From: DATJJW01 sp035491935
Lineage (GTDB): Bacteria; Pseudomonadota; Alphaproteobacteria; ATCC43930; CGMCC-115725
Direction: 5' to 3'
Length of the DNA: 40,159 nt
Assembly (NCBI GenBank): GCA_035491935.1
Contig: DATJJW010000228.1
Coordinates: 1 to 40,159, forward strand
Under the pieces are notes generated by a model, which was not told the origin of the DNA, did not search any database, and saw only the letters and a list, made by a program, of their open reading frames with translations. Within the stretch, counting starts at the first letter, position 1; the number at the start of each line of letters is the position of its first letter. The translations under genes were made by a program, and so were the position numbers. This document shows positions 7,623 through 16,418 of this stretch, in pieces.

Positions 7623-9032
7623 CTACCGGGGCTGGCGATGCCCCGTCACCTCGGCCCCGGCATCGGCGGGCAGCCTTAACGTATTCACGACACCGGCAAC
7701 CGCAAGAAGGCCGATCAGCAGAAACGCGATGCGGAACGTCGCGGTCGTCGGCTCGGCGACGGTAACGCCATGCTGCATCAACGCGGCGATACGCAGCACC
7801 AGGGCGCCACAGGTCACGCCCAGCGCGGCATTGGCCTGCTGCAGCATGCTGGCGAACATATTGGCATTGCCCATCTTGTCCGACGGGATATCGGCGAAGC
7901 CCATGGTGGTGATGACCGTGTACTGCATCGAGCGCGTCATGCCGCCGATCAGCAGGATCAGGCACATCAGCGCCACCGGCATGCTGTGCGTGATCGCGGC
8001 GCAGGCGATGAAGGAGCCGACGCCGACCAGGCCGTTGCCCAGCATGACGCCGCGAAAGCCGAAGCGGCGCAGGATCGGCGTCGTCGCGGGCTTGATCAAC
8101 AGGTTGCCGGCGAAGAGACACAGCACGAGCAATCCTGATTCGAACGCGCTCATGCCCAACCCCAGCTGCAGCATCAGCGGCATCAGGAAGGGCACGGCGT
8201 TGAAGGCGATGCGGAACAGCGAGCCGCCGATGGCCGTACCGGCGAAGGCCGGGATCGACAGAATCGAAAGGTCGAGCACCGGATGCGCCGCCCGCCTGAA
8301 ATGCCTGAGCGCCACCACGCTCGCCACCACGCCCAGTATCAGGATCGACAGCGTCTCCGCCCAGGGCGTGGGTTCGCGCCCCAGCAGCTCCAGCCCATAG
8401 AGCAGCGGCACCAGCGCCAGCACGAACAGGCCGAAGCCCGCGGCATCGAAAGGGCGTTCCGGTCCCTTGTCGTTGGGCACCAGCGCCAGGGCCATGGCGA
8501 ACCCCAGCAGACCCAGCGGCACATTCATCAGGAAGACCAGGCGCCAGGTGAAATATGTCGTCAGGAACCCGCCGATCGGCGGCCCCAGGATCGGCGCCAC
8601 CAGTCCCGGCCAGACGATATAGGCGACCGCCTTCATCACCTCGCTCTTCTCGGTATTGCGCATCACGACCAGACGGCCGACCGGCACCATCATGGCGCCG
8701 CCGATGCCCTGGAGCACGCGGGCGGCGACGAAGGTCCAGATGCCCTCCGCCATCGCGCCCATCACCGAGGCGAAGGTGAACACGGCGATCGCCGCCGCAA
8801 AGACATTGCGCGCGCCGATGCGGTCGGAGATCCAGCTGCTCGCCGGGATGAAGGCGGCGATGGTCATGACATAGGCGCTCATGCCGATGTTGAGATCGAC
8901 CGCCGGCACGCCGAAGCTCTGGCCCATGGCGGGCAGGCTCGGCGCGATCACATTGACGTCGAGATTCTCCATGAAGAACGCGCCGGCGACGAGATAGACC
9001 GTCCAGCGGGTGCGCCCGGATGCGAGGAACAT
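7623..9032 (-). CDS. MFS multidrug efflux transporter, DHA2 (EmrB/QacA-like)
   Basis: About 469 residues from ATG 9032 (MFLASGRTRW); an in-frame start at 9122 would add a non-conserved hydrophilic leader. Helix 1 carries LDVNVIAPSLPAM, the DHA2 version of motif D1. Motif A is WISDRIGARNVF, motif B is RVLQGIGGAMMVPVGR, and motif C is APILGPPIGGFLTTYFTWR in helix 5. The length and helix count fit 14-TM exporters. Such proton antiporters expel hydrophobic toxins. It is divergent from the dehydrogenase at 9194 across 161 bp and followed by the aldo/keto reductase. Confidence 0.9.
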   Translation of the reverse strand: MFLASGRTRWTVYLVAGAFFMENLDVNVIAPSLPAMGQSFGVPAVDLNIGMSAYVMTIAAFIPASSWISDRIGARNVFAAAIAVFTFASVMGAMAEGIWTFVAARVLQGIGGAMMVPVGRLVVMRNTEKSEVMKAVAYIVWPGLVAPILGPPIGGFLTTYFTWRLVFLMNVPLGLLGFAMALALVPNDKGPERPFDAAGFGLFVLALVPLLYGLELLGREPTPWAETLSILILGVVASVVALRHFRRAAHPVLDLSILSIPAFAGTAIGGSLFRIAFNAVPFLMPLMLQLGLGMSAFESGLLVLCLFAGNLLIKPATTPILRRFGFRGVMLGNGLVGVGSFIACAAITHSMPVALMCLILLIGGMTRSMQYTVITTMGFADIPSDKMGNANMFASMLQQANAALGVTCGALVLRIAALMQHGVTVAEPTTATFRIAFLLIGLLAVAGVVNTLRLPADAGAEVTGHRQPR

Positions 9033-9193
9033 GGGATCGGGCCCGTAACCATCAGTACGGAAATAGGATATAGACCGAGGCCGGCCGATTGTCCTCATCT
9101 GAGATGGCCTGAGACGCCCCATATCGGCTCTTCACTGAAATACCGCGCCTGGCATAGTCTTGGCACCCTTTGGAATCAGTGGAGAAGCAGATC

Positions 9194-10054
9194 ATGGAGA
9201 TCGGCTGGATCGGCCCCGGCAAGCTGGGCCTGGCAATGGCGGCAAAGGCGGTCCAGGCCGGCCACAAGGTCACGGCTTTCGTCCGCGACCCGGCCAAGGT
9301 GCCGGCTGTCGAGGCCAAGGGCGTCGGCGCCGCAGGTTTCACGCAAGCCGCCGGCCATGCCGTCATCTTCACCTGCCTGCCCGATGACAAGGTGCTGGTC
9401 GAGGTGGCGGGCAAGCTGATCCCGGCGATGGCGCAAGGCCACCTGCTGGTCGAGACCAGCACCGTCTCCGCCGAGGCCTCGCGCGCCGTGGCGGAGATCG
9501 CCGCTGCCCGTGGCGTAGCCTATCTGCGCGCACCCGTCTCCGGCAACCCGATCGTCGTCAATGCCGGCAAGGCAGCCATCATGGCCAGCGGCCCGAAGGA
9601 CGGGTTCGAGAGGGCCAAGCCGATCTTCGACAGCTTCGCCGTGGCCACGCACTACCTTGGCGATGGCGAACAGGCGCGCGTGGTCAAGCTGGCGATGAAC
9701 CTGCTGATCGCGGTGACCTGCGGCATGATCGGCGAGGCGATGGCGCTTTCGGCCAGCAGCGGCGTCGACGAGAAGGTCTTCCTCGACATATTGGGCTCGA
9801 CGGCGCTGGCCTCGCCCTTCATCCAGGGCAAGATCGCGGCGCTCAAGGCAAACGACATGACGCCGACCTTCCAGGGCAGCCAGATGATGAAGGATCTGAG
9901 TCTGGCCCTGGCCGAGGCCAATCGCGCCGGCGTGCCGGCACCGCTCACGGCGCTGACCTTGACGCAATATGCGGCGCTGGCCGTGACCGGCGAACTGGAG
10001 CAGGACTTGGTCGCCGTCGCCAAGCTGGCCGGGCGCTTCCTGCCGCGCGGCTGA
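9194..10054 (+). CDS. NAD(P)-dependent beta-hydroxyacid dehydrogenase (HIBADH family)
   Basis: 286 residues from ATG 9194, preceded by GGAGAAG; start of the Rossmann fold is immediate, IGWIGPGKLG, with the dinucleotide motif G-P-G-K-L-G (7-12). The all-helical C-terminal domain contains VVKLAMNLLIA, whose Lys is the family's catalytic residue. The substrate loop reads RAPVSGNPIVV, where most members have DAPVSGG; loss of the double Gly suggests an unusual substrate. Family members act on 3-hydroxyisobutyrate, tartronate semialdehyde and similar hydroxyacids. A secreted hydrolase gene follows 43 bp downstream and could share the transcript. Confidence 0.88.
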   Translation: MEIGWIGPGKLGLAMAAKAVQAGHKVTAFVRDPAKVPAVEAKGVGAAGFTQAAGHAVIFTCLPDDKVLVEVAGKLIPAMAQGHLLVETSTVSAEASRAVAEIAAARGVAYLRAPVSGNPIVVNAGKAAIMASGPKDGFERAKPIFDSFAVATHYLGDGEQARVVKLAMNLLIAVTCGMIGEAMALSASSGVDEKVFLDILGSTALASPFIQGKIAALKANDMTPTFQGSQMMKDLSLALAEANRAGVPAPLTALTLTQYAALAVTGELEQDLVAVAKLAGRFLPRG

Positions 10055-10097
10055 CACGATTCAACGCTATCAGAAGAACCATGAGGGGGAGGATGTC

Positions 10098-11237
10098 ATG
10101 ACGCGCATTGGGGGGATTCTGGCTGCCGGCTTGCTGGCGGCGGCAACGCTCGGGATTTCGGCCCAGGCAAAGCCGCTGCCGCCCCTGGTGCTGGAGCATG
10201 ACAGTTCCTTCTACATCCCCGGCGAGTATGTCGACAGCCCCGAGGGCAAGGTGCCGGACGGCGCCATGTATGTCCATGCGCTGATCCCGGCCAAGCGCAC
10301 GCATAAATATCCGCTCGTGATGATCCACGGCATCAACTCGACCGGCTCGATTTTCGAGGGCACGCCTGACGGTCGGGAGGGCTGGGCCCAGTTCTTCGTG
10401 CGCGCGGGCTATGCCGTCTATGTCGTCGACCAGCCGGCACGCGGCCGCTCGCCCTATTTCCCCGAGATCGACGGGCCGATCCCGGCGCCGGCCGAATCAC
10501 GCATCCAGACGCTGGAGGAAGGCTACACCGCGCCGGAGGTCTACAACAAATACCCGCGCGCCCATCTGCACACGCAATGGCCGAGCGACAGCCCGCTCAA
10601 GGGCCGCGCGGGCGACCCGGTCTTCGACGCCTTCATCTCCAGCTCCGTACGCTCGATCCCGACCGCGACCGGCGTGTCGGAGCGGCTGACCAAGCGGGCG
10701 GGCGCCTTGCTGCTCGACCGCATCGGCCCGGCGATCCTGCTCACCCATTCCCAGGGCGGCGCCTTCGGCTGGCAGATCACCGACGCCCGGCCGAATCTGG
10801 TCAAGGGCATCATCGCGATCGAGCCGGCGGCGACGCCGACATATCCGCCCAGCGGATCGAGCGCCCCGGCCTATGGCATCACCGGTACGCCCATCACCTA
10901 CGCACCACCGATCACCGATGCCAAGCAACTCGCCCGCGCGGCCCAGGACAAGCCCGACGCGCCGGGCCTCAAGCGCTGCTATCTGCAGGCCGAACCGGTG
11001 CATGGGCTGCCTACCCTTCAGGGCCGGCCGATCGCCATTGTCGTCAGCGAGGCCTCGCCTCTGGCCGACCGCATCCATTGCGTCTCGGATTATCTCAAGC
11101 AGGCGGGCGTGCCCAACGACTTCATCCGGCTGGAGAATGTCGGCATCCACGGCAACAGCCACGAGATGATGGTCGAGCGCAACAGCGACCGGATCGCCCG
11201 CTACCTTGCCGGCTGGCTTGCCCAACATCGGCTCTGA
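10098..11237 (+). CDS. Secreted alpha/beta hydrolase, esterase 713-like
   Basis: 379 residues with a Sec signal peptide, MTRIGGILAAGLLAAATLGI, cleaved probably after SAQA (24). The alpha/beta-hydrolase core is clear: oxyanion strand PLVMIHGINSTGSIFEG, the strand VYVVDQPARGRSPYFP, the nucleophile elbow THSQGGAFGW (Ser of H-S-Q-G), an acidic candidate in IAIEPAATPTYPP, and the final His in GNSHEMMVE. The combination of THSQGG with the ARGRSP segment matches the esterase 713-like group as I remember it; real substrates of that group are poorly known. ATG 10098 follows GAGGGGGAGG. Confidence 0.82.
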   Translation: MTRIGGILAAGLLAAATLGISAQAKPLPPLVLEHDSSFYIPGEYVDSPEGKVPDGAMYVHALIPAKRTHKYPLVMIHGINSTGSIFEGTPDGREGWAQFFVRAGYAVYVVDQPARGRSPYFPEIDGPIPAPAESRIQTLEEGYTAPEVYNKYPRAHLHTQWPSDSPLKGRAGDPVFDAFISSSVRSIPTATGVSERLTKRAGALLLDRIGPAILLTHSQGGAFGWQITDARPNLVKGIIAIEPAATPTYPPSGSSAPAYGITGTPITYAPPITDAKQLARAAQDKPDAPGLKRCYLQAEPVHGLPTLQGRPIAIVVSEASPLADRIHCVSDYLKQAGVPNDFIRLENVGIHGNSHEMMVERNSDRIARYLAGWLAQHRL

Positions 11238-11328
11238 TCCCGACCCGGCATCAATACTCCGGTAAGATTTCGACAAGAATTCTCCCAAGCTTCACCACCA
11301 TCCCCATAGAGACGAGGAAACGCGACCC

Positions 11329-11934
11329 GTGGTCGAAATCCAGGAACAGATCGAAAAAGCCGTCGAAGAGGCTGAAGAGGCGCATGAGGCCAAGGGCGCG
11401 CGGTTCCGCAACCGCGTCGCCATATATGTCGGCCTGGTAGGATTGGCGCTGGCCATCGTCCATATGGCCGGCGCCGCGGCCTCGAAGCATGCCATGCTTT
11501 CCGGCCTCGAGACCTCGGACACCTATGCCTATTACCAGGCCAAGGTGATCCGCACCTCGATCCTCGAAAGTACCACGGCCACCCTCAACCAGATCGGCGC
11601 CACGACCCAGGATAATGCGGTCAAAGCCAAGATCGCCGACCAGACCAAGAGCTGGGCGGCCGATATCCAGAAAATGACCGACGATCCCAAAGGCGGCCAC
11701 GGCGAGAAGCAGTTGCTGGCCACGGCCGGCAAGAGCCATCAGCGTCAGCTGCGCTCGATGGCCCGGGACGAGAATTACGATCTGGCGGAGACGCTGCTGC
11801 AGGTCGCCATCGTCTTCGCCTCGATCTCGATCGTCGCGACGTCGCCCGCCCTGGTCGGCGCTTCGGTGGTGATGGCGATATTGGGGGCACTCGCCGGCTT
11901 GAATGGCTGGCTGCTGCTGGTCGAGCTGGTCTAG
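11329..11934 (+). CDS. DUF4337-type membrane protein, unknown function
   Basis: 201 residues from GTG 11329, with GACGAGGAAA about 9 nt upstream. The N-terminus is a charged helix (residues 2-26, Glu/Ala-rich) followed by a first membrane segment (29-50). Then comes a 95-residue soluble segment with ETSDTYAYYQAKVIRTSILE and the basic LLATAGKSHQRQLRSMARDENYDLAE, and two closely spaced C-terminal membrane segments (155-175 and 178-200). This matches the DUF4337 layout. Role unknown. It ends 60-80 bp before the cobalamin riboswitch, which starts the next unit. Confidence 0.75.
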   Translation: MVEIQEQIEKAVEEAEEAHEAKGARFRNRVAIYVGLVGLALAIVHMAGAAASKHAMLSGLETSDTYAYYQAKVIRTSILESTTATLNQIGATTQDNAVKAKIADQTKSWAADIQKMTDDPKGGHGEKQLLATAGKSHQRQLRSMARDENYDLAETLLQVAIVFASISIVATSPALVGASVVMAILGALAGLNGWLLLVELV

Positions 11935-12010
11935 ACGCTCCGGGGCGGGCCGCCGCGGTGCGGTAGCCCGCTCCCGTTGTCAGGGCCGTGTGCACGGCAT
12001 AGTGTCGCGG

Positions 12011-12177
12011 GTGATGGTTCCCCTACCGGGGATTAAAAGGGAACGCGGGTAAGGCTTTACGCCGATGCCCGGGCTGTCCCCGCAACTGTAGGCGGAGAGC
12101 CGATCGCCACTGGCCACTGGGCAACCGGGAAGGCGGCGATGCGGCGGAGACCCGCGAGCCAGGAGACCTGCCATCAA
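12011..12177 (+). ncRNA. Cobalamin (B12) riboswitch aptamer
   Basis: Conserved elements occur in order: the 5' segment GATGGTTCCCCTACCGGGGA with AAAAGGGAA, then GCGGGTAAGGC, the core GCTGTCCCCGCAACTGTAGGC, and the B12 box AGCCAGGAGACCTGCC at 12157-12172. This is the canonical class I adenosylcobalamin aptamer. It lies about 100 bp before the NiCoT permease start and would lower expression when coenzyme B12 is plentiful. Confidence 0.96.
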
Positions 12178-12278
12178 ACGGCGTCAACGCTAACGCATCG
12201 GGCGGGGTGTCTCGGTGGGCAGGGTCTTTGCCGGACCCGGTCTTGTTCGCGGTGACAGCGCCATGAACAGGCAGTCCA
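12178..12278 (+). promoter_or_regulatory. Riboswitch expression platform and leader
   Basis: Between the B12 box and the permease ATG lies GGGTC (12222-12226) pairing with GACCC (12234-12238), followed by GGTCTTGTT, a terminator-like hairpin. A competing pairing of GGCA and TGCC across the same stretch is possible. Only a weak ribosome site (AGGCAG) precedes ATG 12279, so control could be by termination or by occlusion of translation start; the sequence does not decide. Confidence 0.5.
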
Positions 12279-13349
<1,071 letters not shown>

Positions 13350-13378
13350 CCTTTTAGGCAGGAAGGGACAGGACGGGC

Positions 13379-13984
13379 ATGGGCGAGTTCGAACGCTGGG
13401 AAGGCCGTTTCGCGGCCGGCGATTATATCTTCGGCAAGGCTCCCAATTACTTCCTGGCGGCCTGCCAACCCCTCCTGCCCAAGAGCGGCGCGGCGTTGTC
13501 GATCGCCGATGGCGAAGGCCGCAACGGCGTCTGGCTGGCGCTGCAGGGCCTCACCGTCACCACCATCGACTTTTCGCCGACGGCCCAGGCCAAGGCCCGC
13601 CGCCTGGCCGAAGAAATGGGCGTCGAGATCGCCATCCACACCACCGATGTCCATGCCTGGGCCTATCCCAAGGCCGCTTTCGACGTGGTGGTCGAGATCT
13701 TCGCACAATTCTCGACCCCGGCCGAACGCCAGGTCAAATGGGCCAATATGAAAGCCGCCCTCAAGCCCGGTGGCCTGCTGGTCATCCAGGGCTATACGCC
13801 CAAGCAGCTGGAATACGGCACCGGCGGGCCGAAGGAGCTCAGCCATCTCTATACGCGGGAGATGCTGAGCACCGCCTTCGCCGATCTCCACGATCTCCAC
13901 TTCACCGAGGAGGAGCTGGAAATGCACGAAGGCGGCGCCCATCACGGCATGTCCGCCGTCATCGGCATGACGGCGCGGAAATAA
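13379..13984 (+). CDS. Class I SAM-dependent methyltransferase (TehB-like)
   Basis: 201 residues. The start MGEFERWEGRFAAGDYIFGK and the SAM-binding motif I variant LSIADGEGRNGVWLA (about 40-54) are followed by VTTIDFSPTAQAKARRLAEE (acidic end of strand 2), the motif II-like FDVVVEIFAQF and the motif III-like LKPGGLLVIQGYTPKQLE. This is the TehB/thiopurine-type small-molecule methyltransferase layout. Its position 29 bp after the cobalt permease places it under the B12 riboswitch, though a direct link to cobalamin is unproven. The TAA stop lies at the very edge of the structured element at 13981-14102. Confidence 0.87.
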   Translation: MGEFERWEGRFAAGDYIFGKAPNYFLAACQPLLPKSGAALSIADGEGRNGVWLALQGLTVTTIDFSPTAQAKARRLAEEMGVEIAIHTTDVHAWAYPKAAFDVVVEIFAQFSTPAERQVKWANMKAALKPGGLLVIQGYTPKQLEYGTGGPKELSHLYTREMLSTAFADLHDLHFTEEELEMHEGGAHHGMSAVIGMTARK

Positions 13985-14102
13985 GTCGCTCCGTCGGCCA
14001 TCTAGCGGCGATTTCCTGCGCGCCAGATGCTCACGTACTTAAGTACGCTTGCGCTCTGGTGCTCGGATATCACTCGCTATCCGACTCACCGGAGCGACTT
14101 AT
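13981..14102. repeat. Structured TA-flanked palindromic element (MITE-like or convergent terminator)
   Basis: Terminal inverted repeat ATAAGTCGCTCCG (13981-13993) and CGGAGCGACTTAT (14090-14102), perfect over 13 bp. Inside: GCGCCAGA (14020-14027) pairs with TCTGGTGC (14055-14062), enclosing the perfect 14-bp palindrome CGTACTTAAGTACG (14034-14047). TCGGATA (14063-14069) pairs with TATCCGA (14078-14084). If the flanking TA dinucleotides (13982-13983, 14100-14101) are a target duplication, the element is 116 bp with 10-bp inverted ends. It fills the whole gap between two convergent genes. Confidence 0.7.
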
Positions 14103-14113
14103 GAAACGACTTC

Positions 14114-14674
14114 CTACTTCGCGTCGGCCGCGACCTGCATGCGGACGATGATGTCTGGATTGGCGACGGCGCCGTTATTCTCCGCCGTGCCGGCCTTGAT
14201 GCTGTCGACGAATTCCATGCCGGAGACGACCTGACCCCAGACCGTATACTGACCGTCGAGGAAGCCGGCATCGCCCAGGCAGATGAAGAACTGGCTGTCG
14301 GCCGAATCCGGATCGCTGGCGCGGGCCATGCCGACGGTGCCGCGGCCGAAATGGGCGTTGGAGAATTCAGCCTTGAGATTCTGGCCCGAACCGCCGGTGC
14401 CGTCGCCCTTGGGATCGCCGGTCTGGGCCATGAAACCCGGGATGACGCGGTGGAATTTGAGGCCGTTATAGAAGCCCTGGCGCACCAGCTGCTTGATACG
14501 CGTCACCGTGTTGGGTGCCAGATCCGGACGCATCTGGATCACGACCCGGCCATAGACGGTGTCGAGATAGAGGGTATTCTGCGGATCGAGCTTGGTGGTC
14601 TGGGCCTGGGCGATACCGAGTGCCGCGACCCAGGCGAAGGCCACGAGCATGATGGTCCGAATGAAGGCTTTCAT
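14114..14674 (-). CDS. Periplasmic peptidyl-prolyl isomerase, cyclophilin type
   Basis: 186 residues from ATG 14674, starting with the Sec signal MKAFIRTIMLVAFAWVAALG and a probable cut after IAQA (24). The mature cyclophilin domain has LKFHRVIPGFMAQTGD with the catalytic Arg, GDGTGGSGQNLKAEFS, MARASDPDSADSQFFICLG and VWGQVVSGMEFVDSI. It is closely similar in plan to the cytosolic cyclophilin at 727-1212, with which it shares whole phrases such as VVSGMEFVD. It should assist folding in the periplasm. A longer in-frame start at 14761 would bury the signal peptide and is not favoured. Confidence 0.93.
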   Translation of the reverse strand: MKAFIRTIMLVAFAWVAALGIAQAQTTKLDPQNTLYLDTVYGRVVIQMRPDLAPNTVTRIKQLVRQGFYNGLKFHRVIPGFMAQTGDPKGDGTGGSGQNLKAEFSNAHFGRGTVGMARASDPDSADSQFFICLGDAGFLDGQYTVWGQVVSGMEFVDSIKAGTAENNGAVANPDIIVRMQVAADAK

Positions 14675-14800
14675 GTTGCTTTCCCAACCGGAACGGAAGA
14701 CGAAGGACGCCCTCCATACACCAAAAGCCCGCCTCCAGGTAACCGGAAGCCGCATCGGCACGAACCATCCGACATACCCTTGTCAGGAGCTCGCCGAGAT

Positions 14801-15487
14801 ATGTTCCGTCCGTTGCCGCTCATCGCCGGTTTGGCGCTAGCCGTCACCCCTGCCGTCGCGGCCGAGGCGGCCCCAACCCGCCCGGTGGTGGTCGAGCTCT
14901 TCACCTCCCAGGGCTGCTCGTCCTGCCCGCCGGCCGATGCCTATCTCACCCGGATCGTCCATGACCGGCCGGACGTGCTGGCGCTGACCTTCCATGTGAC
15001 CTATTGGAACAATCTCGGCTGGACCGATCCCTTCTCCTTCAAGGGGGCTACGGACCGGCAATTGGCCTATGCGCAGCGTTTCGGCGACCAGCAATACACG
15101 CCCGAGATGGTTGTCGATGGCCGGCAAGGCGTCGTCGGTTCCGATCGCACGAGCGTCGACGCCGCCATCGGTGCCGCCAAGGCCGACCCGACCATCGCTC
15201 CCGTGACGTTCCAGCTCCAGACCGGCCATGTCCGGATCTCGGTCGGCAGCGGCATGGGTGCCGGCCAGGTGCTGCTGTTGGGCTATGACGACCAGCATCA
15301 GACCGCCGTGCGCCGTGGCGAGAATGGCGGCCGGACCTTGACCGAAAGTCATATCGTCCGCTCGATCCGCCCGGTCGGCGCCTGGAACGGCCAGGCACTC
15401 GATATCGACGCGCCGATGCCCGAGGGCGAAAGGGCCGCCGTCCTGGTACAGGCGCCGGACGGCAGGATCATCGGCGCCGCGCAATAG
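14801..15487 (+). CDS. DUF1223 exported thioredoxin-like protein
   Basis: 228 residues from ATG 14801 (CAGGAG about 10 nt upstream). A signal peptide ends near AVAAEAAP. The DUF1223 hallmark VVVELFTSQGCSSCPPADAY follows, with a Cys-x2-Cys (GCSSC) in the position of a thioredoxin active site, then HVTYWNNLGWTDPFS and TPEMVVDGRQGVVGSDR. Family members are periplasmic and annotated as secreted proteins of unknown redox function. The gene is divergent from the periplasmic cyclophilin, 126 bp between starts, so the two exported proteins may share a promoter region. Confidence 0.88.
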   Translation: MFRPLPLIAGLALAVTPAVAAEAAPTRPVVVELFTSQGCSSCPPADAYLTRIVHDRPDVLALTFHVTYWNNLGWTDPFSFKGATDRQLAYAQRFGDQQYTPEMVVDGRQGVVGSDRTSVDAAIGAAKADPTIAPVTFQLQTGHVRISVGSGMGAGQVLLLGYDDQHQTAVRRGENGGRTLTESHIVRSIRPVGAWNGQALDIDAPMPEGERAAVLVQAPDGRIIGAAQ

Positions 15488-15587
15488 AGGTAGTCGCCAT
15501 CATGGGAGGTGCCAGGCCGGAGTGGCGCCCATATGCAGGGGCGTGCCAAGATCGGCACCGAACCCATAGCCCGAGCAGCCCCGGCCG

Positions 15588-16418
15588 ATGAGCCTTCATG
15601 CCGCCGCGACGACGCAAGTCAGCCCCATCGAGGCGTTCATCGCCCGCCACCAGCTCCTGTTCATCCTGACTGGCGCCGGCTGCAGCACCAATTCCGGCAT
15701 CCCCGATTATCGTGACACCGATGGCAAGTGGAAGCGCACGCCGCCCGTGACCTATCAGGCCTTCATGGGCGATCTTGCCGTGCGCCGGCGCTATTGGGCA
15801 CGAAGCCTGGTCGGCTGGCGGCGCTTTGGTCGCGCCCGGCCGAACGACACCCACCGCGCGCTTGCCCAGCTGGAAGCGCGGGCCCAGGTCGAGATGCTGC
15901 TGACCCAGAATGTCGACCGGCTGCACCAGGCGGCGGGCAGCACGGCAGTGATCGACTTGCATGGGCGGCTGGACCTGGTCCGCTGCATGGGTTGCGAGCA
16001 CCGCATGGCGCGCGAGGCATTCCAGGAGATGCTGGTCCGGCTGAATCCCGGTTGGGAGACACTCGACGCGCTGGAGGCCCCCGATGGCGATGCCGATCTG
16101 GAAGGCGTCGATTTCGCCGCCTTCAACGTACCGCCCTGCCCGCATTGCGGCGGCGTATTGAAGCCGGATGTGGTGTTCTTCGGCGAGAATGTGCCGGGCG
16201 AACGGGTCGAGGCGGCACGCCAGCATCTGGCGCAGGCCGATGCCATGCTGGTGGTGGGTTCGTCGCTGATGGTCTATTCGGGTTTCCGCTTCGCCGAAGC
16301 GGCCCGACGCCTGGACAAGCCCATCGCCACCATCAATCTCGGCCGGACCCGGGCCGACGACTTCCTGACCCTCAAGGTCGAGGAACGCTGCGAGGCGGCA
16401 CTGGCTTTCCTACTGTAG
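15588..16418 (+). CDS. Sir2-family NAD-dependent protein deacylase (class II-like)
   Basis: 276-residue sirtuin. NAD-binding GAGCSTNSGIPDYRD (29-43), TQNVDRLH (106-113), catalytic His125 in DLHGRL, zinc Cys pairs at 133/136 and 184/187, and KPDVVFFGE (192-200) are all intact. The first motif reads GAGCST followed by GIPDYRDTDGKWKR, as in SIRT4-like class II enzymes, where the substrate-recognition residues differ from classical deacetylases; the activity may be lipoamidase, deacylase or ADP-ribosylation. Its stop overlaps the convergent MFS gene by 9 bp. Confidence 0.93.
   Translation: MSLHAAATTQVSPIEAFIARHQLLFILTGAGCSTNSGIPDYRDTDGKWKRTPPVTYQAFMGDLAVRRRYWARSLVGWRRFGRARPNDTHRALAQLEARAQVEMLLTQNVDRLHQAAGSTAVIDLHGRLDLVRCMGCEHRMAREAFQEMLVRLNPGWETLDALEAPDGDADLEGVDFAAFNVPPCPHCGGVLKPDVVFFGENVPGERVEAARQHLAQADAMLVVGSSLMVYSGFRFAEAARRLDKPIATINLGRTRADDFLTLKVEERCEAALAFLL

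Noticed and set aside
9163..9180. Sigma-54 promoter (TTGGCACCCTTTGGAA) before the dehydrogenase
   Set aside because: The -24 TGGCAC is present but the required GC of the -12 element is missing at the right spacing.
13981..14102. tRNA or tmRNA gene suggested by the branched fold
   Set aside because: No T-loop, anticodon arm or CCA-type acceptor pattern; the symmetry is that of an inverted-repeat element.
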